Source: a virus. From it: DNA of 64,000 bases. The DNA lies in the IMG/VR virus record IMGVR_UViG_3300045747_000583, positions 20,789-84,788 of that record; one strand, written 5' to 3'. Under the pieces are notes generated by a model. That model was not told the origin of the DNA. It saw only the letters and a program-made list of their open reading frames with translations, and searched no databases. Position 1 is the first letter of the stretch. Each line of letters begins with the position of its first letter. A program made the translations under genes and the position numbers. Shown piece after piece: positions 56,281 to 64,000 of this stretch.

Positions 56281-59226
56281 TCAGCCGCCCGCGACGACGG
56301 TCCGAGCGTGCTTCGTCAGCACCCGGTACTCCGCCATGCCGCCCTTGTACCGAGCGACGTAGCGGACCGGCTTCCCGTCCTCGTCGGCCACGCACAGAGC
56401 CGAGATCTGGTTCTCGATCGCGTTCTTCGCGACGTTCCTCACGTCGTCACTCACCCCTGCCCTCCGCCCCTCGTCCGAGGTCGCCCAGAGGTAGAGCTCG
56501 CGCCCTCGCACGGCCACCATCAGCGTCTCCGCCTCCTCCGGGTTGACCAGCCCCGAGGCTACGATCCGGATCACGGGCGGAGCCTTCGTCCGCACCACCT
56601 CGGTCCCTCCGACCGTCCGGGCGTCGAAGCCCTCTTGGCAGGCTCGCCCCAGCAGCGTCGAGGGCGAGACCTCGTCCTCCAGCACCTTCTGCCACTCGGC
56701 CTTCGTCACTGTGAACGCCTTCGTCGCACTCGCGCTGGCCAGCGCTCGAGGCAGCAGCTCCGTGGCTGCGTAGGTGTCCAGCCCGGCGTATGCCAGCTCC
56801 CGCGAGAGCGCCTCGCGCTCGGCCGCCTCCCTCGCGACCGTAGCCTCGATCAGGTCCGCCTCTTCGTCGTACCCCCACACCCTCAGCCAGTCAGCCAGCA
56901 CTACCGCTCCGACCCGCAGGAACCGGCCTACCCGGGCCTCACGCGCTCCCGTGGGCGCTCCGACCCGGTCGTCCCACGCGACCCCTCGGCTCGCCTTCCA
57001 CAGCCCGCGGACGACCCAGCCCGCGTAGTCGGTCAGGATCTCGTGGTCGTAGAGGTCGCCCGCCCCCAGCTTCAGCATGTCGTCCCACTGCGGACGAGAA
57101 GGGTCCTTCCGGCTCATCCGGTCCTGCGCCCGCTCCGTGAACTCCACCGAGACCATCCGGTCGCGCATCGCCTTCTCCTCGCCACGCGACTCCGCCTCCG
57201 CCGAGATCACGATCAGCGCCTCGCTCTTCTGCTCGATCGTCGCGCTGTCGGTGTCGGCCTTCGCCCTGACCCTCCCGCCCCCGGTTGCAGCTCCGCGGAT
57301 CGCGGAGAGGATCTCCTCCATCGCGGGTCCGGCCTCGTCGTCGAGCCAGTACGGCCCGGTCCCCGTTGCGACGTCCCGGCCGAATGCGGCCACCGTCGTG
57401 TTCGACTGGCCGTACCCCAGCGACCCGAACGCCCTCAGCGCCAGCCGCAGGTACGTCGTCTTCCCTGTGTTCGAGAGTCCGTGCACGCTCACCACTCGCA
57501 GCATCCCGGCTACGGCGTCCGTGACCGGCCGCACCGTGTTCGCGGCCAGCGCCGCGAGCAGCACGCACGACTCCTCGGGCCGCCTGAACCACACGAGCTC
57601 GGCGACCTGCCGAGCAGCCACGGACTCGCCTGACTCCTCGCCCTCCGGAGCGCCCAACCCGTACCGCCACAGCTCGCGGGTCCGATCGGCCCGGATCGCC
57701 TGCCCCGTACCGATCACGGCCCCTTCGTAGCCCGCGAAGTGCCACTCCCGGTCCTGCTGGTTCCAGCCGCAGACGGGCCGGACCATCGTCGGGGTCAGCC
57801 GCCCGCTGTGGTGCCGCAGCCAGGTCGAGATCGAAGGTACTCCGCCGTTCCGCCCGCCCAGCAGCTGCAGCGCCCCACCGGTCGGGACGGCGACCTTCCC
57901 GGCCCAGCTCTGCGCCGACGCGATCGCGGCGGCCTCGATCCGGAACGTCCGGAGCTCACCGGTCTCGACCTCGGCCCACTCGACGCTCCAGGCTGCGTGC
58001 GTCCCTTCGGGGTCGACCTCGACGCCGACGACCTCGGGTGCGACCGCGAGCACGGGCACGAGCGTGAACCCGGCCATCGCGTCGAGCGGCTCCCCGCCTC
58101 CCTCCTTCGCCTTCGCGCGCCCACGCGTGACGTGACAGAGCACGGCGTGCGTCGAGTCCGGCGGGACGGTCGTGACCAGCATGCCGGTCTGGACGGAGAA
58201 CTCGCCGTACGGGTCCTCGGCCTCGAGGTCCTCGTCCGTGACCTCCCCGACCACCATCCGCTCGCGCCACTTCAGCCCGTAGAAGTCGACGGCCTGCGCG
58301 AGGTCCCTCGCACGCTCCGGCGGGTACAGGATCTCGACGCTGCTCCCGCCTGCGATCAGCGAGGGTCCCACGGCCCCGACGATCCGCGCTACGCGCCTCC
58401 GCCCAGCGGGGTCGTTGTCCCCGACTACGACGACCCGGACCACCCGCCCGACGCAGAGCTCCGCCACGGCGTTCGCGATCCGCTCGACGTCCTCGTTCGC
58501 CCCGCCTCCGGCGGTGGTCGCGATCCGGCCCTCAGCTCCGGCGACGGGTTTCTTCGCAGCCTTGTCCGCCTCGAACTGGAGTTGGGCGAAGTACGCGTCC
58601 TTCTCGCCCTCGGTGAGCCAGAGCTCGGCCCCGCCCGCGGCTGCCCAGGCCCGGAGCTCCGGCCCGCGCCACAGCGGCTCGAGCTCGTACTCGCCCCTCC
58701 CGGGCTCCCAGGCGTCCTTCCCGACGTAGTGCTTCCAGATGAACTTCGCGCCCTCGGTGAGCCGGTACTCCCGGACGTGCGCAGCAACGATCGCGTCGGC
58801 GCGGCCCTCCTCCTCGACCCCGCACCAGTGGTACTCGGTGCTCATCGGGGAGAGCTGGTACATCTGGAGCTCGAGCGCGGCCACGACCTCGGTGGTCTCG
58901 CACGAGGCCTGGCACTTGACCAGCACCCGGCCGTCCGGGGTCACGCTCCAGCGCAGCGACTCGACCCGGTCGTCGTGGGCTGGGCAGGTCACCGTGTAGT
59001 TCCCGCTCAGGTCCGGGCGCCCCATCGCGATCCCGCGCAGCCCTAGCGCCCGGACCCAGACCGCCTCCGGCTCCTGGCCGATCCGCCGTACGTAGGCCTC
59101 GACCCGTTCGCCCGCAGGCAACGGGGCCGCTTCGTCGCCCTCGGACGCGCTCCCGGGCCGATCGGACCCGGACCCTCCGTCTGTGCTCGTCGTTAGGCCT
59201 TCGTTGCCCTCGTCCGGGTCCGACAC
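56281..59226 (-). CDS. Primase-helicase fusion: zinc, Toprim and DUF927-type ATPase domains, 981 aa
   Basis: Starts GTG 59224-59226 after GAGAGGAGCG. Residues about 75-115 hold a CHC2-type zinc motif (YTVTCPAHDDR, then VKCQASC). Residues about 195-290 form a Toprim fold (ELWLTEGEKDAYFA and VVVVGDNDPAGRRR). The C-terminal half is a helicase ATPase of the DUF927/D5-like kind, with Walker A VHGLSNTGKTTYLRL at about 585 and Walker B-like PYWLDDEAGPAMEE. It would prime and unwind DNA at the fork. It ends at the iteron cluster, supporting an origin there. Confidence 0.85.
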   Translation of the reverse strand: MSDPDEGNEGLTTSTDGGSGSDRPGSASEGDEAAPLPAGERVEAYVRRIGQEPEAVWVRALGLRGIAMGRPDLSGNYTVTCPAHDDRVESLRWSVTPDGRVLVKCQASCETTEVVAALELQMYQLSPMSTEYHWCGVEEEGRADAIVAAHVREYRLTEGAKFIWKHYVGKDAWEPGRGEYELEPLWRGPELRAWAAAGGAELWLTEGEKDAYFAQLQFEADKAAKKPVAGAEGRIATTAGGGANEDVERIANAVAELCVGRVVRVVVVGDNDPAGRRRVARIVGAVGPSLIAGGSSVEILYPPERARDLAQAVDFYGLKWRERMVVGEVTDEDLEAEDPYGEFSVQTGMLVTTVPPDSTHAVLCHVTRGRAKAKEGGGEPLDAMAGFTLVPVLAVAPEVVGVEVDPEGTHAAWSVEWAEVETGELRTFRIEAAAIASAQSWAGKVAVPTGGALQLLGGRNGGVPSISTWLRHHSGRLTPTMVRPVCGWNQQDREWHFAGYEGAVIGTGQAIRADRTRELWRYGLGAPEGEESGESVAARQVAELVWFRRPEESCVLLAALAANTVRPVTDAVAGMLRVVSVHGLSNTGKTTYLRLALRAFGSLGYGQSNTTVAAFGRDVATGTGPYWLDDEAGPAMEEILSAIRGAATGGGRVRAKADTDSATIEQKSEALIVISAEAESRGEEKAMRDRMVSVEFTERAQDRMSRKDPSRPQWDDMLKLGAGDLYDHEILTDYAGWVVRGLWKASRGVAWDDRVGAPTGAREARVGRFLRVGAVVLADWLRVWGYDEEADLIEATVAREAAEREALSRELAYAGLDTYAATELLPRALASASATKAFTVTKAEWQKVLEDEVSPSTLLGRACQEGFDARTVGGTEVVRTKAPPVIRIVASGLVNPEEAETLMVAVRGRELYLWATSDEGRRAGVSDDVRNVAKNAIENQISALCVADEDGKPVRYVARYKGGMAEYRVLTKHARTVVAGG

Positions 59227-59271
59227 GCCCCGCTCCTCTCATGCCTCCCGGTCAGCAGACCGGGGTCCCCA

Positions 59272-59280
59272 ACGATACCA
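59272..59280 (-). promoter_or_regulatory. Extended -10 promoter TGGTATCGT for the primase-helicase gene
   Basis: Lies about 46 nt upstream of the GTG start, just downstream of a terminator hairpin (59309-59342), in the only gap between this gene and the SSB-like gene. Confidence 0.5.
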
Positions 59281-59308
59281 CTCGCGTCGGCGGGAGGCCA
59301 GACACGTC

Positions 59309-59342
59309 GGCCCCGGACCGGAGTCTCCTCCGACCCGGGGCC
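59309..59342. terminator. Strong hairpin between SSB-like and primase genes
   Basis: Outer stem GGCCCCGG/CCGGGGCC (8 bp) plus inner CGGAG/CTCCG stem. Located 25 bp past the stop of the SSB-like gene. Confidence 0.6.
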
Positions 59343-59366
59343 GTGTGCCTTCCCCGACCCCGCGGA

Positions 59367-59849
59367 TCAGAACTCCGCGGGGTTCACCTTTGCCACTCCG
59401 GCGCCGACCTTCGACTCGGTCTTCCCGGCCGCGGCGGCGGGCGGCGCCGCAGCGTCCCCGTCCGGCAGCGTCGCGTCGACGTTGTTCCCGAGCTGGCCGG
59501 TCTTCGCGCCGGACTGGATCACGCGCTGGCTGACCACCAGCCGGACGGTCCCGCCCAGCAGCTCGTCGGTGTGCGTGTCGCTCCCGACGCCGAAGGCGTC
59601 GAAGAACTCCTTGACCTTCCACAGCGCGGTCTCGACGAAGACCAGGTTGGTCCAGAGGTACCGGCCGGTGTGCGGCCCCTCGATGACCTCCCACTCGGCG
59701 GTCCACATCGAGTTGCCCGTCGACGCGGTCTTCGGCGTCACGGACCGGAGCCGGGCGCGGTACTCGTCCGGGGGCAGTGGCTCCCGGCTACCGGCGGTCG
59801 ACTCCTGAGCGTCGACCTGCTTCGCGAGGTCGTCATTGAGCCTGGGCAT
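59367..59849 (-). CDS. DUF669/SSB-like protein, 160 aa
   Basis: Starts ATG 59847-59849 after GAGAAGAGACG. Central region (ARLRSVTPKTASTGNSMWTA, then YLWTNLVFVETALWKVKEFF) matches the DUF669 family, OB-like proteins often found beside Sak4/RecA-type ATPases in phages. The C-terminal 45 residues are Ala/Pro-rich and acidic. Likely binds single-stranded DNA during replication or annealing. Confidence 0.7.
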   Translation of the reverse strand: MPRLNDDLAKQVDAQESTAGSREPLPPDEYRARLRSVTPKTASTGNSMWTAEWEVIEGPHTGRYLWTNLVFVETALWKVKEFFDAFGVGSDTHTDELLGGTVRLVVSQRVIQSGAKTGQLGNNVDATLPDGDAAAPPAAAAGKTESKVGAGVAKVNPAEF

Positions 59850-59914
59850 ACTCGTCTCTTCTCTACTCTGCTCGCCGCGGCGGGCTGTCCGCCCGGTGGC
59901 CTAACCCGACTATC

Positions 59915-60820
59915 CTACCCCTCGGCCGACGCTTCCGTCTCGGCAGCCTCGGGCTCGACGACCCCTCCTCCCTCGACCTTCTCGGCCACCACGGCGGCGG
60001 CCTCGCCAGCGGCGGCCATCGCGGCGTCGCGGGCGGCCTGCTGGCGCGGGTCCTCGCTACGCTCGAGGTTCCCGTCGATGTACGCGACCATCCGGAGTGC
60101 GGAGGGGTCGACCATCCGGCCGGGCAGCAGCCCGAACCGGTCCTTCGCCTTCCGCTTGTTGATCGGCGTCGTGGTCCCGAGGTAGAACGTCTCGTCCCCG
60201 ATCGGCTCGACCGTGTTGTAGCAGACCACGTCGACGAGTCCCATCGTGTCGTTCGCGATCGAGGGCCCCATCGCCGGGCCGTACGCGACCGACCCGTCGT
60301 CGTCCTGGTCCCGACGCTCGAGGGCGGTCAGCACGACGTGCAACGGCAGGTCGGTGAACCGGCGCAGCACCGAGCGCATCATCGAGCTGCTCGTCCCGTA
60401 GTCCTCGAGGTTGATCTGGAACCGGTCGCGCTGCTTCCCGAGCCGGGCGGCCTTCTCCAGTGCGGCCTTCGTCACCGTCTCGAGCAGCCGACGCGAGAGC
60501 TCGGTCATTGAGTCGATCATGACCCCGGCGTAGGCGTTCGGGTCATCCAGCAGCTCGGTCCGGAGCTCGACGTACATCGCCTCGACCGCATCGTAGGTCA
60601 GCGCCTCGGGCCCGTCCGGCGGCCACAGCAGGATGTTCTTCGCGACCACGCCGTGCTGCTCGAGCGCCCGCTTCTTCGCGCCACCCTCAGCGTCGATCAC
60701 GATCAGCGGGCCGAGCTGCGAGAGCGACGCGCCCGCGGTGGTCTTCCCCGTTCCGGGCGGCCCGTAGTTCAGCACCCGGAGGTACGTCCTCTGCTCGGTG
60801 AGCGGCTTCCCGATCGTCAC
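59915..60820 (-). CDS. RecA-fold ATPase, Sak4-like, 301 aa
   Basis: Starts GTG 60818-60820. Walker A YGPPGTGKTTAG at 19-30, Walker B-like PLIVIDAEGG and AGVMIDSMTELSRR, and a VVLTALERRD strand. The core of about 240 residues with Ala/Glu-rich tail fits the phage AAA_24/Sak4 single-strand annealing ATPases. Neighbours (SSB-like protein, Cas4-type nuclease, primase) complete a replication-recombination module. Confidence 0.82.
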   Translation of the reverse strand: MTIGKPLTEQRTYLRVLNYGPPGTGKTTAGASLSQLGPLIVIDAEGGAKKRALEQHGVVAKNILLWPPDGPEALTYDAVEAMYVELRTELLDDPNAYAGVMIDSMTELSRRLLETVTKAALEKAARLGKQRDRFQINLEDYGTSSSMMRSVLRRFTDLPLHVVLTALERRDQDDDGSVAYGPAMGPSIANDTMGLVDVVCYNTVEPIGDETFYLGTTTPINKRKAKDRFGLLPGRMVDPSALRMVAYIDGNLERSEDPRQQAARDAAMAAAGEAAAVVAEKVEGGGVVEPEAAETEASAEG

Positions 60821-60839
60821 TTGGTTTCTCCTCTACTCG

Positions 60840-60880
60840 GTCCGCCTCCGGCGGACTACCCCGATCAATCCCGATCGGGG
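60840..60880. promoter_or_regulatory. Two tandem inverted repeats in the Sak4 leader
   Basis: GTCCGCC-TCC-GGCGGAC (60840-60856) and CCCCGATC-AATCCC-GATCGGGG (60859-60880), both perfect. They lie between the predicted start site (about 60884) and the GTG. Could be operators or transcription attenuators; the second also overlaps the stop of the 64-aa gene. Confidence 0.45.
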
Positions 60881-61059
60881 CGTGGTCCCGATCCTACCAG
60901 CCCGGACGGGTACTCGGGGACGAACGGGAGCAGCGGGTACCGCATCCTGTCGTCGCGCACCAGCACGAGGATCTCGAACTCCTTCGTGGCCGGGTGCCCC
61001 GTCCCGTCGGCGTGAGCGCACCAGCCGAGCAGCACCACCGTCCCGCGGACCAGTTCCAA
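60865..61059 (-). CDS. Hypothetical protein, 64 aa, TTG start
   Basis: No ATG or GTG suits; TTG 61057-61059 has AGGAGG about 10 nt upstream and sits just after the previous stop. MELVRGTVVLLGWCAHADGT, then KEFEILVLVRDDRMRYPLLP: beta-rich, well conserved in style with real genes. An in-frame GTG at codon 8 is the alternative start. Confidence 0.5.
   Translation of the reverse strand: MELVRGTVVLLGWCAHADGTGHPATKEFEILVLVRDDRMRYPLLPFVPEYPSGLVGSGPRPDRD
60891..60899 (-). promoter_or_regulatory. Extended -10 promoter TGGTAGGAT for the Sak4 operon
   Basis: Inside the 64-aa gene, about 70 nt upstream of the Sak4 GTG. Predicted start about 60884, directly before the tandem inverted repeats. Confidence 0.5.
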
Positions 61060-61064
61060 CGCTC

Positions 61065-61229
61065 TCAGTCCTCCTCGGACCAGCTCTCGAGCACGCCCAT
61101 CGCCCGCTCCCGGCGGTATACGTCGCGTAGCGTCCGGTCGCGCCGGAACCGCAGCTCGCGCTGCGCCCAGACGACAGCGAGCCCGACCAGCAGCCCGACT
61201 AGCGCGGGGACGACCAGCCCGCCGATCAC
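61065..61229 (-). CDS. 54-aa single-span membrane protein
   Basis: Starts GTG 61227-61229 overlapping the upstream stop (GTGA). Helix IGGLVVPALVGLLVGLAVVW followed by a basic stretch (RELRFRRDRTLRDVYRRERA) and an acidic end. Positive-inside rule places the tail in the cytoplasm. Function unknown. Confidence 0.55.
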   Translation of the reverse strand: MIGGLVVPALVGLLVGLAVVWAQRELRFRRDRTLRDVYRRERAMGVLESWSEED

Positions 61230-61537
61230 GCCACCCACCTCCGCAGCGCCTCACGGACCTGCGGGCTCAGCGCCGCAGCGTCGACCCCGGATCCGTTCGT
61301 GCCGCGCCCGAGCTCGATCTGGATCGAGCCGAGCTCCCCGCCGAACTCCATACTGACCGAGACGACCCGCACGCCGTCGAACTCGATCGGCTTCGACTCG
61401 GGCACGGCCAGCCCGGCTGCTACGAGCAGCAGCCCGAGCCCGGTCAGCGCGAACTGCCAGTGGTACGGGCTCCAGATCGCGACGAGCAGCGACGCGCCCG
61501 CACCGGCCCCGACGACCCAGGGCAGGTTGTGCCTCAC
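61226..61537 (-). CDS. Membrane protein, 103 aa
   Basis: Starts GTG 61535-61537, overlapping the previous stop (GTGA). Two hydrophobic helices (WVVGAGAGASLLVAIW and FALTGLGLLLVAAGLAV), then a beta-rich soluble part (VVSVSMEFGGELGSIQIELG). No family recognised. Confidence 0.55.
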   Translation of the reverse strand: MRHNLPWVVGAGAGASLLVAIWSPYHWQFALTGLGLLLVAAGLAVPESKPIEFDGVRVVSVSMEFGGELGSIQIELGRGTNGSGVDAAALSPQVREALRRWVA

Positions 61538-61779
61538 CCTTCCTCACGCTCCACGTCGTCCATGACCTCGTAGTCGCCGTCCTCGAGCTGCAGGATCCGG
61601 ATCGCGTACTCCTCCGCGAGCTTTCGCACCTCATCCTCGGTCTCGGCGACGACGGTCAGGCCCACCATCTCCGAGCTCTCGTGGTCGAAGACCATCGCGC
61701 CCCAGCGCGGCCCCTCCGCGGCGTCCCAGCCGCGGGTGTCGCCCGTCACTCGCGACAACAGTTCGGCGTCGGTCAGCAT
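61534..61779 (-). CDS. Hypothetical acidic protein, 81 aa
   Basis: Starts ATG 61777-61779, overlapping the 41-aa gene. MLTDAELLSRVTGDTRGWDA, then TEDEVRKLAEEYAIRILQLE; alpha/beta, acidic. No family recognised. Confidence 0.55.
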   Translation of the reverse strand: MLTDAELLSRVTGDTRGWDAAEGPRWGAMVFDHESSEMVGLTVVAETEDEVRKLAEEYAIRILQLEDGDYEVMDDVEREEG

Positions 61780-61898
61780 GGCTCACCCTCCTCGTCCAGC
61801 AGCGCCAGCAGCGCCACGACCCCGGAGTCGTCGAGCCTGTACTCGACCATCACCGGGTGCCCCTCGTCGTTAACGTAGTGGATCGAGATCCTGCGCAT
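61773..61898 (-). CDS. 41-aa protein
   Basis: Starts ATG 61896-61898, coupled to the nuclease stop by TGATG. MRRISIHYVNDEGHPVMVEY, then a helix DSGVVALLALLDEEGE. Small beta-hairpin plus helix. Supported by coupling at both ends. Confidence 0.5.
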   Translation of the reverse strand: MRRISIHYVNDEGHPVMVEYRLDDSGVVALLALLDEEGEPC

Positions 61899-62869
61899 CA
61901 CGACGCGGCCTCCTTCACCGCAGCGAGTCCGGCGTCGGCCGCCTCCTTCTCGGCAGCGCGGCGAGCCTCGTCCTCGCGGTGCGTGTCCGGCACCCAGCCG
62001 AACCCGGACACCGCGTCGGCCATCGAGCGCCCGGACCGGCGAGCGTGGAGGTGCGCCTCCTTCGCGTCACACTTCCACTTGCACTCGGACGGGTTCGGCG
62101 AGCTGTAGGGCTCCTCCGGGCGGCGTTGCGTCGTGAGCATCGCGCGGGCGACCTTCCCGGCGTCGACCCACAGCGCGCGGAGCTCCTCCTCTCCGCGGAA
62201 CACCAGCGTCCGGCCGGAGCGTTCCTCCAGCGTCATCTTCCGCACCAGCTTGTCGCTCCGGAGCCGACCGTAGACCGCACCGAAGACGTCGATCCCCTCA
62301 CGCTGCATCGCGGCGATGTAGATCCCGAGCTGGTCGTCGATGTCCAGCTCGCGGTCGTACGCCGCGCCGGAGGCGTCGCGCCCCTTCGCAGTCTTCCAGT
62401 CGATGATCCAGATCCGACCCTGCAGGTCGCTCACCAGCAGGTCGGCGCGGTACTGCATCCGGACGTGCTCGCCCGCGGAGCGGGTCAGGAACGCGTCACC
62501 CTTGACCTCGACGCCGAGGATCTCCCTCCACTCCGGATCGACCCTATAGCGCTCGACGTAGCCCTCGTACATCCAGGCCACGTTCGCGATCGTCTCCGCG
62601 TCGAGTCCGGCCTGGCCCTCGAACCCGTCGGCCCAGTCCTGGAGCACCGCGTCGACCGCGGCGCCCGCCTCGATGAGGTTCCGCGGGCGACCCTCCCCGT
62701 CGTTGCGCTGCAGCGAGCGGAAGTGCGCCTCCATCACGGCGTGCAGGCACGAGCCCTGCGAGAGCGCGTGGGCCTGCTCCGGCGGCCGGAGCCGCAGCGT
62801 GTAGTGGACGTAGTGCTTGAGCGGGCACTGGCGGTACGTGTCGAGCTCGCTGTAGCTCGTCTTGATCAT
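61898..62869 (-). CDS. Cas4/RecB-type PD-(D/E)XK nuclease, 323 aa
   Basis: Starts ATG 62867-62869, overlapping the previous stop. YSELDTYRQCPLKHYVHY at 5-22 is the typical N-terminal motif. The core YRADLLVSD...GRIWIIDWKTAKG at about 139-163 gives the Asp and the D-x-K active site, followed by QLGIYIAAM. A C-terminal CKWKC plus the N-terminal Cys could bind an Fe-S cluster as in Cas4/AddB, though one of the usual four Cys is not obvious. Predicted exonuclease for recombination, paired with the Sak4-like ATPase. Confidence 0.82.
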   Translation of the reverse strand: MIKTSYSELDTYRQCPLKHYVHYTLRLRPPEQAHALSQGSCLHAVMEAHFRSLQRNDGEGRPRNLIEAGAAVDAVLQDWADGFEGQAGLDAETIANVAWMYEGYVERYRVDPEWREILGVEVKGDAFLTRSAGEHVRMQYRADLLVSDLQGRIWIIDWKTAKGRDASGAAYDRELDIDDQLGIYIAAMQREGIDVFGAVYGRLRSDKLVRKMTLEERSGRTLVFRGEEELRALWVDAGKVARAMLTTQRRPEEPYSSPNPSECKWKCDAKEAHLHARRSGRSMADAVSGFGWVPDTHREDEARRAAEKEAADAGLAAVKEAAS

Positions 62870-63186
62870 GACTCATCCTCTCCTGGTTCCTGGCTGGCCG
62901 GGATGATCGTCGCGATCAGCTCGGCGATCGATCGTACCGCGGCTGCCCGGATCTCGAGCACCGTCCGTTCGCGCAGCTCCGGCTCGAGCGCCTCGAGTGC
63001 CAGCACGATCGGGTCACCGTCGACCGGGACCCCGGTCCACGTCTCGCTCCAGCCCCGGCCGTCCAGCGCCCGGAGCAGCGAGATCTTCGCCAGCGACGTC
63101 CCGTCGTACGGGCTGGGCGCGTCCAGCGTGGCGAGCACGGCGGCCCCGATCAGCGGCCGAGCGGTGATCGACACGAGGCCCGTCAC
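62866..63186 (-). CDS. Hypothetical protein, 106 aa
   Basis: Start at GTG 63184-63186 (MTGLVSITARPLIGAAVLAT), overlapping the previous stop (GTGA); upstream codons are out of context. Helical C-terminus (ELRERTVLEIRAAAVRSIAE) and acidic end. Coupled to the nuclease gene by ATGA; perhaps an accessory. Confidence 0.55.
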   Translation of the reverse strand: MTGLVSITARPLIGAAVLATLDAPSPYDGTSLAKISLLRALDGRGWSETWTGVPVDGDPIVLALEALEPELRERTVLEIRAAAVRSIAELIATIIPASQEPGEDES

Positions 63187-63443
63187 TGTCCGCCCCTGTC
63201 CGGTCCGCGGGTCTCTCCGTACCCGACGTCCTCCTTGTCCAGGAAGATCGTGGTGAAGCGCCGACCCCGCTCTGGGCTGGCCGGGTACAGCGCCCTGAAC
63301 CCCCAACCGTCCGGGACGGTCAGGATCAGCGTCTCGCCGTCGTCGACCAGCTTCAACTCAGCTCGGCCGCGCTCGAGCGAGAGCGCGATCACTGCCCTCG
63401 GCTCGGGCTCGGCCTCGACGATGGCCGTCCTGTCCTCGCTCAT
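63183..63443 (-). CDS. Hypothetical protein, 86 aa
   Basis: Starts ATG 63441-63443, overlapping the HicA-like gene stop. Beta-rich (AVIALSLERGRAELKLVDDG, then RFTTIFLDKEDVGYGE). No family recognised. Confidence 0.55.
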   Translation of the reverse strand: MSEDRTAIVEAEPEPRAVIALSLERGRAELKLVDDGETLILTVPDGWGFRALYPASPERGRRFTTIFLDKEDVGYGETRGPDRGGQ

Positions 63444-63994
63444 CTCTGTCCTCTCGTGTTGCGCCGGAGCGGTACGCCCAGCGTGCGTCTTAGCTGGCTC
63501 AGTGCGTTCAGTAGGGAGCGGTGGTCGCTGGCCGTGACGGGCAGCGTCACCAGCCGGTCGCCGTTCGAGTTCGAGACGGCTAGGTGCTTCCCGCCCTGCT
63601 CAACCTCGAACCCGTCGGCTCGTAGCATCGTGATGAGCTCCTCCCAGCTCGTCGGGTTCAGGTTCCCCGCCCCACCTCGCCCCCGGGCGACCCCGGTCGT
63701 GTTCTTCGCGACCTCGGCCTTCCTCGCGGCCGTCTCCGCCCGGGCCTCGTCCATCTGGTCCGGCGTGCGCACCCGGAACCCGACGACGATGTCCAGCGTG
63801 GACAGCACCGCGGTGACGTGGCCGTCGTGGACCTGCAGCCCGCCGAACGGGTGGTCGTGCGGGGTCGAGTGGTACGAGCCGCGTCTGCTCCGGTGTCGGA
63901 GCGCGAGCGCCGCTACCTCGTCGGCGATCCCGTCGCGGATCGCTCGGTCTAGTACGGACGGCGCCCACGGGACGCCTCCGTGCCAGGCGCTCAT
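63440..63994 (-). CDS. Protein with C-terminal HicA-like domain, 184 aa
   Basis: Starts ATG 63992-63994 at the window edge; an earlier start outside cannot be excluded. The N-terminal 95 residues are His/Arg-rich (YHSTPHDHPFGGLQVHDGHV). After a Gly-rich linker, residues about 112-175 form a HicA/YcfA-like double-stranded RNA-binding-type fold: SWEELITMLRADGFEVEQGG, KHLAVSN and LPVTASDHRSLLNALSQLRR. The HicA catalytic His (GSHxxY) appears as GGKHLAV. No HicB antitoxin is visible in the window, so a regulatory RNA-binding role is as likely as a toxin. Confidence 0.6.
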   Translation of the reverse strand: MSAWHGGVPWAPSVLDRAIRDGIADEVAALALRHRSRRGSYHSTPHDHPFGGLQVHDGHVTAVLSTLDIVVGFRVRTPDQMDEARAETAARKAEVAKNTTGVARGRGGAGNLNPTSWEELITMLRADGFEVEQGGKHLAVSNSNGDRLVTLPVTASDHRSLLNALSQLRRTLGVPLRRNTRGQR

Positions 63995-64000
63995 CGCCCT

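Noticed and set aside
56005-56395. Minus-strand frames through the iteron region
   Set aside because: Their Gly/Arg/Trp repeats are simply translation of ATTGGG repeats; no ribosome site and no neighbour coupling.
1-64000. CRISPR array, insertion sequence or integrase
   Set aside because: No direct-repeat/spacer pattern, transposase or recombinase motif seen on either strand.

Overview
The window is a 64 kb segment of a high-GC, double-stranded DNA tailed phage genome, most likely a siphovirus of an actinobacterium. The evidence is the very high GC content, the HK97-type head module, the leaderless promoters, an Rpf-like secreted transglycosylase, and many tiny zinc-ribbon genes packed with ATGA, GTGA and TGATG stop/start overlaps. 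Every gene I can support (77) lies on the minus strand, so transcription runs right to left. I saw no integrase, immunity repressor, tRNA gene or CRISPR array.

Layout in the direction of transcription. 64.0-56.3 kb is replication and recombination: a HicA-like domain protein, a Cas4/RecB-type nuclease, a Sak4-like ATPase, a DUF669/SSB-like protein and a 981-residue zinc/Toprim/ATPase primase-helicase. It is followed by a 300 bp cluster of ten ATTGGG repeats that looks like an origin. 55.9-50.7 kb holds adenylosuccinate lyase (PurB), a holin-like protein, an endolysin, a methyltransferase, zinc ribbons and a secreted SGNH esterase. 50.66-50.15 kb is a non-coding control region with two promoters and three strong hairpins, possibly encoding a small RNA. 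50.15-40.7 kb holds a family A DNA polymerase, a RuvC-like nuclease, a secreted transglycosylase, PurZ, a MazZ-type pyrophosphohydrolase and a two-domain dUTPase. 40.6-38.2 kb is a four-gene cassette: ParB-like, ABC ATPase, Mom-like GNAT and a formyltransferase-like protein. 37.0-6.8 kb is packaging and head: TerS, TerL, MuF, membrane proteins, portal, two giant (2301 and 2281 aa) probably virion-borne proteins, a 2H phosphoesterase-containing protein, protease and capsid proteins. 6.8-0 kb is a 1423-residue collagen-like fibre and other surface or tail proteins. The tail tube and tape-measure region would lie beyond the left edge.

Main biological inference: PurZ (Asp to Ser in the P-loop-like motif), MazZ, a DpoZ-type polymerase and a phage-encoded PurB together predict a genome in which adenine is replaced by 2-aminoadenine (Z). 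PurZ would make the succinylated dGMP intermediate, PurB would release dZMP, MazZ would feed dGMP and remove dATP, and the polymerase would incorporate Z. A Mom-like acyltransferase cassette a few kilobases away suggests a second modification layer on purine N6. Transcription appears to use two promoter classes. One is extended -10 promoters (TGnTAnnnT), several placed 6-7 nt from a start codon and so making leaderless mRNAs. The other is TTGCCT-N17/18 promoters that share a dyad operator also found in the putative origin.
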